23,696 bases of DNA. Source: JAABRU01 sp050180235 (lineage in GTDB: Bacteria > Desulfobacterota > Desulfobacteria > Desulfobacterales > Desulfococcaceae). This document shows, one piece after another, positions 13,018 through 21,607 of the stretch; the stretch's first letter is position 1, and each line of letters begins with the position of its first letter. The position numbers were made by a program, and so were the translations under genes. The notes under the pieces are model-generated. The model searched no databases and had not been told where the DNA came from. It saw nothing but the letters and a program-made list of their open reading frames with translations. The stretch lies in assembly GCA_050180235.1 (NCBI GenBank), contig JBFXEJ010000104.1, positions 1-23,696 of the forward strand. The letters are read 5' to 3'.

Positions 13018-14337
13018 TTATCTCCGCCCCTTAATCCTGCCGCCCCCGCTTTTTTTGAGAAAACCCTCATAATGGCGGGTCAGCATGTGTGACTCAATCT
13101 GGGCCACTGTGTCAATGGCCACGCCCACCACAATGAGCAGTGCTGTCCCCCCGAAATAAAAGGGAACATTAAATTTGGTCATGAGCACGGACGGCAGCAC
13201 ACATACGGCAGAAACATATATGGCACCGCCCAGGGTGATACGGGTCAGGACCCGGTCAATATAATCGGCAGTCCGTTTTCCCGGACGTATGCCCGGAATG
13301 TATCCGCCGTGTTTTTTCATGTTTTCGGCCACATCCACCGGGTTGAAGGTGACGGCTGTGTAGAAATAGCAGAAAAAAACAATGAATCCCACATACAGGA
13401 GTTCATAGGCCGCACGTCCCGGAACCATAGCATTGGAAACGGCCTGCATCCAGGGCACATTCACGAAATTGGCCAAAGTGGCCGGGAACATGATGATGGA
13501 TGAGGCGAAAATCGGGGGAATGACCCCGGATGTGTTGATTTTCAGGGGCAGATGCGTACTCTGCCCGCCGTACATACGGCGGCCCACCACCCGTTTGGCA
13601 TACTGCACGGGTATTCTCCGCTGTCCCTGTTCCACAAATACAATCAGGCCCACCACCGCTGTCATGAAAAGCACCAGCAGCACAATGGCAAATATGCCCA
13701 TTTCCCCGCTGGAAAGCAGGCGGAATGTATTGCCGATGGCCGTAGGCATTCCCGCGACAATTCCCGCGAAGATGATCAGGGAGATTCCGTTTCCTATTCC
13801 CTTTTCCGTAATCTGTTCGCCCAGCCACATGATGAAGGCCGTTCCCGCGGTCAGGGTGATGACGGTCATAAAACGGAAACTCCAGCCCGGATCAATGACC
13901 ACAGGAGCACCGCCCGGAGAACTCATGCTTTCCAGTCCGATGCTGATGCCGAATCCCTGTATGATGCTCAGCACCACAGTGCCGTAACGTGTGTACTGGG
14001 TGATTTTTTTGCGTCCCTGCTCGCCTTCCTTGGACAGACGTTCAAGGTGGGGAATCACGACTGTCAGCAGCTGCAGAATAATGGATGCGCTGATATAAGG
14101 CATGATTCCCAAAGCAAACACGGACAGTCTTTCAAGAGCACCGCCTGAGAATATATTGAACATATCCAGAAGTGTGCCTTTGGCTCCGGAAAAAAAGGAG
14201 GCCAGGGCCACACTGTCTATTCCCGGTGTCGGCACATGCACCCCCACCCGGTACACCGCGAGCAGTGCAAAGGTGTACAATATCCGCTTTTTCAATTCGG
14301 GTATCTTGAATATGTTTTGAAACCCGCTGCTTACCAT
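13018..14337 (-). CDS. secY: Preprotein translocase channel subunit SecY
   Basis: The product (439 aa) is the ten-helix inner-membrane channel of the Sec translocon, working with SecE, SecG and SecA. Recognisable parts are PTPGID after helix 1, the plug region near FNIFSGGALERLSVFALGIMPYI (core LSVFALGIMPYI), the helix-7 stretch INTSGVIPPIFASSI, and the C-terminal cytoplasmic loop MKKHGGYIPGIRPGKRT. The basic tail KKSGGGRIKGRR is normal. A 98-bp gap separates it from rplO, longer than others in the cluster, and could hold an internal signal, though I see none. Confidence 0.98.
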   Translation of the reverse strand: MVSSGFQNIFKIPELKKRILYTFALLAVYRVGVHVPTPGIDSVALASFFSGAKGTLLDMFNIFSGGALERLSVFALGIMPYISASIILQLLTVVIPHLERLSKEGEQGRKKITQYTRYGTVVLSIIQGFGISIGLESMSSPGGAPVVIDPGWSFRFMTVITLTAGTAFIMWLGEQITEKGIGNGISLIIFAGIVAGMPTAIGNTFRLLSSGEMGIFAIVLLVLFMTAVVGLIVFVEQGQRRIPVQYAKRVVGRRMYGGQSTHLPLKINTSGVIPPIFASSIIMFPATLANFVNVPWMQAVSNAMVPGRAAYELLYVGFIVFFCYFYTAVTFNPVDVAENMKKHGGYIPGIRPGKRTADYIDRVLTRITLGGAIYVSAVCVLPSVLMTKFNVPFYFGGTALLIVVGVAIDTVAQIESHMLTRHYEGFLKKSGGGRIKGRR

Positions 14338-14435
14338 ATGATCTCCCGTTCAGGCCGGACAGACACTGCCGGCCTTTCCCGTATCCGCCTATCTGCCCCT
14401 GTTCTGAACTGTGCAGAGACAGGTGTGCTGCGGGA

Positions 14436-14870
14436 TTATCCGACAGTGCCGCCCGCGGCCAGGATTTTTTCTTTTGCGCCTGTGCTGACCATAGGAATCC
14501 GGACAGTCATCGGAGAGGAAACATCCCCTTTGCCAAGCAGTTTGATGCTGTCATACCTTCCTTTGACCAGGCCGGCCTGTTTCAGCAGATTTTCATCAAT
14601 CACTGCACCGCTTTCAAACCGGGCAAGATCCCGGATATTGACAACAGCAATTTTCTTTTTGAAGATATTGGTAAATCCCCGCTTGGGAAGACGGCGGTGA
14701 ATGGGCATCTGTCCGCCCTCAAAACCGGGTCTGACTCCTCCGCCGGAGCGGCTGTTCTGTCCCTTGCTTCCCCGGCCTGCGGTTTTGCCTCTTCCGGATC
14801 CGGGGCCTCTTCCCACCCGTTTGCGGGCTTTGCGTGCGCCTTCGGCAGGCGCGAGTTCATGCAGTTTCAT
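14436..14870 (-). CDS. rplO: Ribosomal protein L15
   Basis: The product (144 aa) binds 23S rRNA in late 50S assembly. The extended, Gly/Arg-rich N-terminus (KRVGRGPGSGRGKTAGRGSKGQ core GRGPGSGRGKTAGRG) threads into rRNA, and the globular part begins near residue 70 (KRGFTNIFKK). The gene overlaps the rpmD end by 14 bp, so the two are probably translationally coupled. Confidence 0.97.
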   Translation of the reverse strand: MKLHELAPAEGARKARKRVGRGPGSGRGKTAGRGSKGQNSRSGGGVRPGFEGGQMPIHRRLPKRGFTNIFKKKIAVVNIRDLARFESGAVIDENLLKQAGLVKGRYDSIKLLGKGDVSSPMTVRIPMVSTGAKEKILAAGGTVG

Positions 14871-15054
14871 CGAGCATCTCCTCTGCCCTGACCATATGGA
14901 ACACCTTCTGAATCATTCCCCGTATGGAAGGGGTGTTTTCCAGAACAACTGTCCTGTTCATCCGGGTCAGCCCCATGCCGCGGAGCACTCTGCGGTGTTT
15001 TTCCGGCTGCCCGATCATGCTTCTTACCAAAGTTATTCTCAACCTTCCGGCCAT
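14857..15054 (-). CDS. rpmD: Ribosomal protein L30
   Basis: A 65-aa product whose core is LRITLVRSMIGQPEKHRRVL and LTRMNRTVVLENTPSIRGMI (each within one helix-strand unit). It is a small 23S-binding protein. The frame is open to 15177, but that part overlaps rpsE. ATG 15054 has GAGGAAG before it and gives the conventional start MAGRLRITLV. The tail RAEEMLDETA is slightly longer than the minimal 60-residue family. Confidence 0.95.
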   Translation of the reverse strand: MAGRLRITLVRSMIGQPEKHRRVLRGMGLTRMNRTVVLENTPSIRGMIQKVFHMVRAEEMLDETA

Positions 15055-15085
15055 TTTTCTTCCTCGCCAAAATCCGCTGTCTGAA

Positions 15086-15592
15086 TCAGAGTTCCCCAAC
15101 GGGTCTGCCGCGTCTTGCTGCGATCTGTTCCCGGCTCTGCAACTGACGGAGTCCTTCCACTGTGGCCTTGACCACATTGTGTGGGTTGTTGGTTCCGATA
15201 CATTTTGTCAGGATGTTCTGCACTCCCGCAGCTTCCAGCACCGCACGGGCAGCACCGCCTGCAATCAGCCCTGTTCCGGGAGAAGCTGGCTTGAGCAGTA
15301 CACGGCCCGCTCCGAATTTGCCAATCACCTCAAAGGGAATGGTGCCCTCTGTGAGCGGAACCTTCACCATGCTTTTTTTTGCCTTGTCCACCCCTTTGCG
15401 GATGGCTTCGGGAACCTCACCGGCCTTTCCCAAACCGTATCCCACACTGCCATCTCCGTCACCCACCACCACAATCGCACTGAAACTGAAACGTCTGCCG
15501 CCCTTGACAACCTTGGCGACCCGGCTGATATGCACAACCTTGTCAATGAACTGATTTTCGTCCCCATCCTGTCTTTTTGCCTGTAAGACCAC
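15086..15592 (-). CDS. rpsE: Ribosomal protein S5 (GTG start)
   Basis: The product (168 aa) lies at the 30S mRNA entry and affects decoding accuracy. The double-stranded-RNA-like N-terminal domain shows FIDKVVHISRVAKVVKGGRR (core ISRVAKVVKGGRRFSF), and the C-terminal domain shows GAGRVLLKPASPGTGLIAGG. GTG 15592 follows AAAGGAGG by 7 bp, which fixes the start. Confidence 0.97.
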   Translation of the reverse strand: MVLQAKRQDGDENQFIDKVVHISRVAKVVKGGRRFSFSAIVVVGDGDGSVGYGLGKAGEVPEAIRKGVDKAKKSMVKVPLTEGTIPFEVIGKFGAGRVLLKPASPGTGLIAGGAARAVLEAAGVQNILTKCIGTNNPHNVVKATVEGLRQLQSREQIAARRGRPVGEL

Positions 15593-15613
15593 GGAACTGC
15601 CTCCTTTGTCTGG

Positions 15614-15991
15614 TTAAAAATCCAATCCGGCTTCGCGCGCACCGTCTGAAACAGCCTTGACCCTGCCGTGGTACAGAAAACCGTTGCGATCAAACACAAC
15701 TTTTTTCAGACCCTTTTTCAATGCGCGTTCCGCAATCAGTTTGCCGACAATGACAGAAACCGGAATCTTTCCTTTGGCAGAAACAGTATCAGGATGTTCT
15801 TTCACGGCTGCTTCCACACTGGAGGCCGCTGCCAGGGTTTGTCCTTTTGTGTCATCAATAATCTGTGCATAGATATGTTTCGCGCTCCGGAAAACACTCA
15901 TCCGGGGACGCTCCGGTGTACCGCTCAGCTTTTTTCTGATTCTTTTTTTGCGCTTGTGCCGCGCCTGACTTTTCTCCCCTACAGCACCCAT
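15614..15991 (-). CDS. rplR: Ribosomal protein L18
   Basis: The product (125 aa) binds 5S rRNA in the central protuberance with L5. The basic N-terminal arm (ARHKRKKRIRKKLSGTPERPR core) and the fold SVFRSAKHIYAQIIDD...VVFDRNGFLYHGRVKA are intact, ending in AREAGLDF as expected. Two ATGs are possible: 15997 lies only 2 bp after AGGGG, while 15991 has an 8-bp spacing and is preferred. The gap to rpsE is 21 bp. Confidence 0.95.
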   Translation of the reverse strand: MGAVGEKSQARHKRKKRIRKKLSGTPERPRMSVFRSAKHIYAQIIDDTKGQTLAAASSVEAAVKEHPDTVSAKGKIPVSVIVGKLIAERALKKGLKKVVFDRNGFLYHGRVKAVSDGAREAGLDF

Positions 15992-16042
15992 TTTCATATC
16001 CCCTACATTAGTAAAAAAATATATGCCACAGGCACAGGAAAA

Positions 16043-16582
16043 CTACTTTGTGCCGGTCTTTCCGGCTTTTCTCTGAATATGCTCACCGGCATATTTCACG
16101 CCTTTGCCCTTATAAGGTTCCGGGGGTCTGAGACGGCGCATGGCGGCTGCTGTATGGCCCAGCAGTTCCCTGTCAACTCCGGAAAGTTTCACCACTGTGT
16201 TTTTTTCCACGGCAGCGGTTATGCCTTCAGGTATCTCAAAATTCACCGGATGCGAAAATCCAAGATGGAAAATCAGATTTTTTCCGCTCATTTCAGCGCG
16301 GTATCCGATGCCGTTAATCTCCAGGACTCTTTCAAATCCGCGGCTTACACCTGTCACCATATTGGCCACCAGGCTGCGGGTCAGTCCCTGCAGGGCGCGG
16401 ACTTTCCGGCTGTCCCTGAACGGGATTACATGAATCGCACTATCCCCGATTTTCAGATCCACGTCAGGGTGAACTGTCCCGCTCAGACTGCCTTTTTCGC
16501 CCTGTACACGGATCACCCTGTTTTCATATGACACTTTTGTTTTGTCCGGTATCGGAACCGGTTTTTTTCCCACTCGGGACAT
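16043..16582 (-). CDS. rplF: Ribosomal protein L6
   Basis: The product (179 aa) has two repeated alpha/beta domains and sits near the sarcin-ricin loop and factor-binding site. MSRVGKKPVPIPDKTKV opens the protein. The C-terminal motif PPEPYKGKGVKYAGEHIQRK core (EPYKGKGVKYAGE) is the family signature. AAAGGAG precedes the ATG, 12 bp after rpsH. Confidence 0.97.
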   Translation of the reverse strand: MSRVGKKPVPIPDKTKVSYENRVIRVQGEKGSLSGTVHPDVDLKIGDSAIHVIPFRDSRKVRALQGLTRSLVANMVTGVSRGFERVLEINGIGYRAEMSGKNLIFHLGFSHPVNFEIPEGITAAVEKNTVVKLSGVDRELLGHTAAAMRRLRPPEPYKGKGVKYAGEHIQRKAGKTGTK

Positions 16583-16594
16583 CTGTCGCTCCTT

Positions 16595-16993
16595 TTACCA
16601 AACCCTGCAAAGCACTTCGCCCCCGATTTTTTCGCTTCGGGCGCGCTCATCTGTCATTATGCCTCTGGAGGTGGATAAAACGGCTATGCCGGTTCCGTTC
16701 AGAACGGGTTTCAAATCCCCGTGTTTCATATAAACCCGCCGGCTCGGTTTGCTGATCCTTTCCAGGCGGAAGATCACATGCGCATTGTCAGGACCGTATT
16801 TGAGATAAACCCGCAGGATTCCCTGTCTGTCGTCTCTGATGAATTTGTAATTTCTGATATACCCCTCGTTCTTGAGCACCTTTGCCAATTCGGTCTTCAG
16901 ATTCGATCCGGGGATATCCACACTGTTAAACTTTGCCTTTCCCGCATTACGTATCCGGGTCAGCATGTCCGCAATGGGATCACTCAACGTCAT
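16595..16993 (-). CDS. rpsH: Ribosomal protein S8
   Basis: The product (132 aa) binds the central domain of 16S rRNA and, in E. coli, represses the spc operon. MTLSDPIADMLTRIRNAG is the standard start, and the C-terminal STSRGIMTDERARSEKIGGE core (SRGIMTDERAR) is the RNA-binding signature. The frame is open to 17137, but that part overlaps rpsN; ATG 16993 has AGGAG 9 bp upstream. Confidence 0.96.
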   Translation of the reverse strand: MTLSDPIADMLTRIRNAGKAKFNSVDIPGSNLKTELAKVLKNEGYIRNYKFIRDDRQGILRVYLKYGPDNAHVIFRLERISKPSRRVYMKHGDLKPVLNGTGIAVLSTSRGIMTDERARSEKIGGEVLCRVW

Positions 16994-17019
16994 TTCTGTG
17001 TGCTCCTTACATTTGAAAA

Positions 17020-17205
17020 CTACCAGCTCGATTTGACAACGCCCGGAAGTCTGCCCTGGGAGGCAAGATTCCGGAAACAGATGCGGCAGATACCGAATTT
17101 CCGCATATAGGCCCGCGGTCTTCCGCACATGGGGCATCTGTTGTATGCCCGGACAGCAAACACGGGTTTGCGCACCGCTTTCATTCTGAGCGATTTTTTG
17201 GCCAC
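17020..17205 (-). CDS. rpsN: Ribosomal protein S14, short zinc form (GTG start)
   Basis: The 61-aa product is the compact S14 (type Z) with Cys24, Cys27, Cys40 and Cys43 (RCPMCGRP, GICRICFR), a zinc ribbon in the 30S head. Long zinc-free S14 proteins are about 100 residues. The start is GTG 17205, 5 bp after AAGGAGG, giving MAKKSLRMKA. Confidence 0.95.
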   Translation of the reverse strand: MAKKSLRMKAVRKPVFAVRAYNRCPMCGRPRAYMRKFGICRICFRNLASQGRLPGVVKSSW

Positions 17206-17215
17206 TCCAACCTCC

Positions 17216-17755
17216 TTAATTCCTGAACGGCATTCCCAGGAGTTTCAGCAGTTCTTTTGCCTCTTCATCTGTCCGCGCCGTAGTGACAACCGTCACATTC
17301 AGCCCCTTGATTTTGTCAATTTTGTCATACTCGATCTCCGGGAAAATAATATGCTCCCGGATGCCGAGGGAATAATTTCCCCGACCGTCAAATGCCTTTC
17401 CTGAAATTCCCCGGAAATCGCGGACACGGGCCAGCGCAACATTGACCAGTTTGAAATAAAAATCATACATTCTGTCACGGCGCAGGGTCACCCGGCATCC
17501 CACAGGCATACCCTCGCGCAGTTTGAATGCCGCTATGGATTTTTTTGCCCGGGTCACAACCGGCTGCTGTCCGGCGATCAGTCTGAGCTCCTCCGCAGCG
17601 GAATCAATCAGTTTGATATTGTGAATGGCTTCTCCCAGTCCCATGTTCAGGACAATTTTCTCCAGCTTCGGGACCTGCATACTGTTCCTGTAAGAAAAGG
17701 TTTCCACCAGTCTGGGAACAACCTCTTTTTCATAATAGCTTCTCAGCTCTGACAT
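17216..17755 (-). CDS. rplE: Ribosomal protein L5
   Basis: The product (179 aa) binds 5S rRNA and contacts P-site tRNA from the central protuberance. Signatures include PKLEKIVLNMGLGEA near residue 29, AFKLREGMPVGCRVTLR and the RGISGKAFDGRGNYSLGI block (core DGRGNYSLGI). The frame opens at 17788 within the rplX end, but ATG 17755 sits 6 bp after a strong GGAGGT and matches the family start MSELRSYYE. Confidence 0.97.
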   Translation of the reverse strand: MSELRSYYEKEVVPRLVETFSYRNSMQVPKLEKIVLNMGLGEAIHNIKLIDSAAEELRLIAGQQPVVTRAKKSIAAFKLREGMPVGCRVTLRRDRMYDFYFKLVNVALARVRDFRGISGKAFDGRGNYSLGIREHIIFPEIEYDKIDKIKGLNVTVVTTARTDEEAKELLKLLGMPFRN

Positions 17756-17784
17756 GAAAAAAACCTCCGGCAGCGATTCTGGGC

Positions 17785-18108
17785 TCAAATGATTTCATTG
17801 CATTTTCTGCAAACCCGCATTTTTTTGCCGTCTTCGAGCCGCTGCATTCTGATACGCACCGGGGTCATGCATTTGCTGCACATCAGCATAACATTGGACC
17901 AGTGTATCGGCGCTTCTCTTTCCACAATTCCGCCCTGCCGGTTCTGAGCGTTCGGTCTGACATGACGCTTTATCATATTAATATTTTCCACCAGAACCCG
18001 GCTTTTCTTCCTGTCAATTTTCAAAATCCTGCCGATTTTTCCCTTGTCTTTTCCGGCAATGATTTTGACCTTGTCTTCCTTTTTGATACGGCACTTGTTT
18101 CTTATCAT
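17785..18108 (-). CDS. rplX: Ribosomal protein L24
   Basis: The product (107 aa) is an assembly-initiator protein near the peptide exit. A KOW motif appears at about 10-35 (KEDKVKIIAGKDKGKIGRI). The C-terminal half carries Cys77, Cys80, Cys100 and Cys103 (MCSKC, VCRKC), the optional zinc-ribbon arrangement found in many bacterial L24 proteins. The N-terminus MIRNKCRIKK has two extra residues compared with short forms. Confidence 0.96.
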   Translation of the reverse strand: MIRNKCRIKKEDKVKIIAGKDKGKIGRILKIDRKKSRVLVENINMIKRHVRPNAQNRQGGIVEREAPIHWSNVMLMCSKCMTPVRIRMQRLEDGKKMRVCRKCNEII

Positions 18109-18140
18109 CCTTCACATCTCCACAGGTCAGGCGGGATGGG

Positions 18141-18509
18141 CTAAAGCACCTCAGGTGCCAGGGAAATTATCTTCATGAATTTCCTGGCCCGCAGCTCTCT
18201 GGCCACAGGGCCGAAGATCCGGGTTCCGATGGGTTCCCTTCCCGCGTTAATCAGCACAGCTGAATTGTCATCGAAACGGATATAGGAACCGTCTGACCGC
18301 CGAATTTCCTTTTTCGTCCTGACCACCACGGCCTTGAGCACATCACCCTTTTTGACCTTGGCATTGGGGATGGCTTCTTTGACACTGACAACAATGACAT
18401 CCCCGATACTGGCATACCGTCTTCTGGTTCCCCCGAGCACTTTGATGCAGTAAAGCACCTTTGCCCCTGAATTATCTGCCACGGTCAGTCTGGTTTCTGT
18501 CTGAATCAT
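18141..18509 (-). CDS. rplN: Ribosomal protein L14
   Basis: The product (122 aa, family length) is a five-stranded barrel protein forming inter-subunit bridges with 16S rRNA. MIQTETRLTVADNSGAKVL and the loop VIVVSVKEAIPNAKVKKGDV (core KEAIPNAKVKKGDV) are diagnostic, as is IFGPVARELR near the end. It lies 12 bp after rpsQ. Confidence 0.98.
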   Translation of the reverse strand: MIQTETRLTVADNSGAKVLYCIKVLGGTRRRYASIGDVIVVSVKEAIPNAKVKKGDVLKAVVVRTKKEIRRSDGSYIRFDDNSAVLINAGREPIGTRIFGPVARELRARKFMKIISLAPEVL

Positions 18510-18521
18510 CGTTCTTTTCCC

Positions 18522-18779
18522 TTACACAGCTTTTACGAGAATTTCGCTTACACGCCATCTTTTTGTCTTGCTGAGAGGCCGCGAGCCGGTGATCAGCACC
18601 TTGTCCCCGATCTGACAGGCGTTGTTCTCATCGTGGGCGGCAAAGCGGGCCCGTCTCCTGACATATTTATGGTACAGGGGATGTTTCACCAGTCTTTCAA
18701 CGACAACAATGACGGTCTTGTCCATCCTGTTACTTGCGATTATTCCGATCAGCTGTCTTCTCATTCCTCGTTTTTTCAT
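18522..18779 (-). CDS. rpsQ: Ribosomal protein S17
   Basis: The product (85 aa) is a primary 16S-binding OB-fold protein. NRMDKTVIVVVERLVKHPLY and GDKVLITGSRPLSKTKRWRV are clear. ATG 18779 is kept, although Met6 (MRRQLIG) is an alternative with CGAGGA directly before it. It lies 5 bp after rpmC. Confidence 0.96.
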   Translation of the reverse strand: MKKRGMRRQLIGIIASNRMDKTVIVVVERLVKHPLYHKYVRRRARFAAHDENNACQIGDKVLITGSRPLSKTKRWRVSEILVKAV

Positions 18780-18784
18780 GGCTA

Positions 18785-18985
18785 TCAGCCTCTGCCTTTG
18801 ATTTCCGACTCTCTTACAATCGTTTTAATCCTTGCAATCTCGCGGCGGGTCTGCTTTATTTTCTGGGGATTTTCCAGTTGACCGATGCTGTGCTGAAAGC
18901 GCAGATTGAAATATTCCTCTTTCAGATCGGCAATCTTCCCATGCATCTCATCTGTACTCAGTTCCCTGATCTCGCTCGCCTTCAT
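18785..18985 (-). CDS. rpmC: Ribosomal protein L29
   Basis: The 66-aa product is a two-helix protein at the exit tunnel rim, next to the docking site for signal recognition particle and trigger factor. MKASEIRELSTDEM and EEYFNLRFQHSIGQLENP are the family signature. ATG 18985 overlaps the rplP stop by 4 bp, with GGGGAG upstream. Confidence 0.96.
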   Translation of the reverse strand: MKASEIRELSTDEMHGKIADLKEEYFNLRFQHSIGQLENPQKIKQTRREIARIKTIVRESEIKGRG

Positions 18986-19398
18986 AATACATCTCCCCTT
19001 TCTATGAATCTCGTGCGGATGGGAAGTTTGTATGAAGCCAGTCGCAGGGCCTCCCGCGCCAGTTCCACAGGAATTCCTTCCATCTCATAAAGGATTCTTC
19101 CCGGACGGATAACAGCCACCCACCCTTCCGGTGCGCCTTTTCCCTTACCCATTCTGACCTCGGCAGGTTTTTTGGTATAGGGCTTGTCCGGAAAAATCCG
19201 GATCCACATCTTGCCGCCTCTTTTGACATGACGGGTCATGGCAATACGGGCTGCCTCAATCTGCTTGGCGGTGATCCAGCCGCATTCCATTGCCTGCAAT
19301 CCGAACTGACCGAAACTTAGATTGCACCCGCGGCGGGCTGTACCCCGCATTTTGCCTTTCTGCTGTTTTCGGAATCTGACTCTTTTGGGACTCAGCAT
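18982..19398 (-). CDS. rplP: Ribosomal protein L16
   Basis: The product (138 aa) lies near the A-site tRNA elbow and helps shape the peptidyl-transferase centre. RVRFRKQQKGKMRG opens the protein. The RIFPDKPYTKKPAEVRMGKG block (core FPDKPYTKKPAEVRMG) and GWVAVIRPGRILYEMEG are typical. GGGGAGG precedes the ATG. It is coupled to rpmC by a 4-bp overlap. Confidence 0.97.
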   Translation of the reverse strand: MLSPKRVRFRKQQKGKMRGTARRGCNLSFGQFGLQAMECGWITAKQIEAARIAMTRHVKRGGKMWIRIFPDKPYTKKPAEVRMGKGKGAPEGWVAVIRPGRILYEMEGIPVELAREALRLASYKLPIRTRFIERGDVL

Positions 19399-19416
19399 AT
19401 TCCCTGTCCTCCCCGC

Positions 19417-20070
19417 TTAATTGGCGACTGTTTCAATGGCTTCCTTCTTTAAAATTTCGCCTTTGAAAATAAATACTTTTACGCCCACAATGCCATAGGT
19501 CGTGTGTGCCTCTGCAAAACCGTAATCTATATCGGCTCTCAGGGTGTGCAGCGGAACCCGTCCCTCCCTGTACCATTCGGTACGGGCCATTTCTGCGCCG
19601 CCCAGACGGCCTGCGCAGATGATTTTGATGCCTTTGGATCCGAAACGCATGGCGGATGTGACACTCCGTTTCATGGCACGGCGGAATGCCACCCGTCTTT
19701 CAATCTGCACAGCAACATTTTCCGCCACCAGCTGGGCGTCCATTTCAGGTTTGCGTACTTCCTGAATATCAATCAGCACTTCCTGGGAAATCATTTTTTC
19801 CAGTTCTTTTCTCAGTATTTCGATTTCCGCTCCCTTTTTGCCGATAACGATCCCCGGACGGGCAGTAAAAATCCGCAGTCTGACACGTTTGGAGGATCTT
19901 TCGATTTCTATTCTGGAAATGCCTGCATGATACAGTTTCTTTTTTACAAATTTGCGGATATTCTGATCTTCCAGGATATATTCCGCATATTTTTTCCCTG
20001 CATACCAGCGCGACTCCCATGTCCTGACGATGCCGAGCCTCAACCCCACAGGATTAACTTTCTGCCCCAA
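19417..20070 (-). CDS. rpsC: Ribosomal protein S3
   Basis: The product (217 aa) lines the mRNA entry tunnel and takes part in mRNA unwinding. A KH domain covers about 38-108 with the GKKG loop at 77-80 (PGIVIGKKGAEIE). The C-terminal domain includes GRLGGAEMARTEWYREGRVP core (GGAEMARTEWYREG) and HTTYGIVGVKVF. The start overlaps the rplV end by 17 bp, a long overlap for this cluster. Confidence 0.97.
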   Translation of the reverse strand: MGQKVNPVGLRLGIVRTWESRWYAGKKYAEYILEDQNIRKFVKKKLYHAGISRIEIERSSKRVRLRIFTARPGIVIGKKGAEIEILRKELEKMISQEVLIDIQEVRKPEMDAQLVAENVAVQIERRVAFRRAMKRSVTSAMRFGSKGIKIICAGRLGGAEMARTEWYREGRVPLHTLRADIDYGFAEAHTTYGIVGVKVFIFKGEILKKEAIETVAN

Positions 20071-20413
20071 GCGACCTCCTTGAATTTTCAGCCAAAATAA
20101 CCGTTATATGAGCGGTTCTTTTCAATATCCGGGCGCCTCTGCCGCGGGCTCTTGCCCTGAAACGTTTCAGCATCGGTCCCTGATCTGCGGTGATATTCCG
20201 GATAACCAGTGAGTCCACATCCATCCCCCTGTTCTGATCTGCATTTGCCACCGCAGAACGAATCAGTTTCTCCAGAATGCCTGCGCCTTTCTGCGGCATA
20301 AACCGGAGCCTGTTCAGACCCGTTTCCACATCCTGGCCTTTTACTGCGCCGATCAGGGTACGGACCTTCTGCGGAGAAATGCGCACATACCGTAATACAG
20401 CTCTGACCTCCAT
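20054..20413 (-). CDS. rplV: Ribosomal protein L22
   Basis: The product (119 aa) reaches into the nascent-peptide tunnel with its beta-hairpin, the site of macrolide resistance mutations. VRISPQKVRTLIGAVKG near residue 10 and the hairpin MLKRFRARARGRGARILKRT (residues 81-100) are visible. The tail ENSRRSLGAES is encoded within the overlap with rpsC. Confidence 0.96.
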   Translation of the reverse strand: MEVRAVLRYVRISPQKVRTLIGAVKGQDVETGLNRLRFMPQKGAGILEKLIRSAVANADQNRGMDVDSLVIRNITADQGPMLKRFRARARGRGARILKRTAHITVILAENSRRSLGAES

Positions 20414-20428
20414 TGCAACATTCCCCTT

Positions 20429-20710
20429 CTACTTCTTGACTTTGGATTTCTTATCTCCGGCATGCCCGTAAAAAGTCCGTGTCGGCGAAAACTCTCCCAG
20501 TTTATGTCCGACCATGTTTTCTGTCACAAAAACCGGAACAAACTTTTTCCCGTTATGAACCGCCAGGGTGATTCCGACCATTTCCGGTATAACGGTCGAA
20601 CGCCGGGACCAGGTTTTGATTACCCTGCTGCTCCTGCTTTCCTGGGCTGCCTGCACTTTAATCATCAGTTTTTGGTCGACAAAGGGTCCTTTTTTCAATG
20701 ACCTGGGCAT
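20429..20710 (-). CDS. rpsS: Ribosomal protein S19
   Basis: The product (93 aa) pairs with S13 in the 30S head. MPRSLKKGPFVDQKLMIKV and TFYGHAGDKKSKVKK are the family ends. The frame is open to 20761, but ATG 20710 with AGGAGAA upstream gives the conserved start, and the earlier codons have no S19 similarity. Confidence 0.97.
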   Translation of the reverse strand: MPRSLKKGPFVDQKLMIKVQAAQESRSSRVIKTWSRRSTVIPEMVGITLAVHNGKKFVPVFVTENMVGHKLGEFSPTRTFYGHAGDKKSKVKK

Positions 20711-20767
20711 AACTTCTCCTGCAAGTTTCATCGGTCCGCCATCAATGGCGGACCGGAACATTTCCTA

Positions 20768-21592
20768 TCATTTGGTACGCCTTTTCACAATAAAGCGATC
20801 TGTGTTTTTGTTATTCCGGGTTTTGTATCCCTTGGTGGGTACGCCCCATGGGGTACAGGGATGACGTCCGCCCGATGATCGTCCTTCGCCGCCGCCCATG
20901 GGATGATCCACGGGGTTCATGGCCACTCCGCGCACTTCTGGGCGTCTGCCCATCCACCGCTTCCGTCCGGCTTTGCCCAGGGAAATATTCTCATGGACTA
21001 CATTTCCCACCTGTCCGATGGTTGCCATACAGGTCAGCAGCACCATGCGGACTTCTCCGGAAGGCAGTTTGATCAGGGCATACCGATCCTCCTTTGCCAT
21101 AAGCTGGGCAAATGTACCCGCACTTCTGACAATCTGTCCGCCTTTGCCCACTTTCAGTTCGATATTGTGAATATGGGTTCCCAGAGGGATGTTTTTCAGT
21201 GGCAGTGTATTGCCGGGACGGATATCCGCATCCGGACCGGACATTATATCATCTCCCACCGAAAGATGAAGCGGCGCGAGGATATAACGCTTTTCACCGT
21301 CCGTATAATGGAGCAGAGCTATACGTGCGCTGCGGTTGGGATCATATTCAATTGATGCGACTTTTGCAGGGATTCCGATCTTGTCCCTTTTAAAATCAAT
21401 GATCCGGTAGTGCCTTTTGTTTCCGCCTCCGCGATGACGGCACGTGATACGGCCTTCTGAATTGCGGCCGCCTTTTTTCTTCAGGACTTTCAGCAGGCTT
21501 TTTTCAGGTTCTTCCCGGGTGATTTCATCACGGCTTGCGTATTCCTGAAATCTGCGTCCGGGTGATTTCGGTTTTGTCTTTTTTACAGCCAT
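20768..21592 (-). CDS. rplB: Ribosomal protein L2
   Basis: The product (274 aa) is a primary 23S-binding protein needed for subunit association and peptidyl-transferase function. RHRGGGNKRHYRIIDFKRD, an SH3-like barrel in the middle, and the C-terminal VDHPMGGGEGRSSGGRHPCT with the conserved histidine are present. ATG 21592 lies 5 bp after GAGGAG. A GTG two codons earlier overlaps that binding site and is rejected. Confidence 0.97.
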   Translation of the reverse strand: MAVKKTKPKSPGRRFQEYASRDEITREEPEKSLLKVLKKKGGRNSEGRITCRHRGGGNKRHYRIIDFKRDKIGIPAKVASIEYDPNRSARIALLHYTDGEKRYILAPLHLSVGDDIMSGPDADIRPGNTLPLKNIPLGTHIHNIELKVGKGGQIVRSAGTFAQLMAKEDRYALIKLPSGEVRMVLLTCMATIGQVGNVVHENISLGKAGRKRWMGRRPEVRGVAMNPVDHPMGGGEGRSSGGRHPCTPWGVPTKGYKTRNNKNTDRFIVKRRTK

Positions 21593-21607
21593 TCCCACTC
21601 CTCAGCA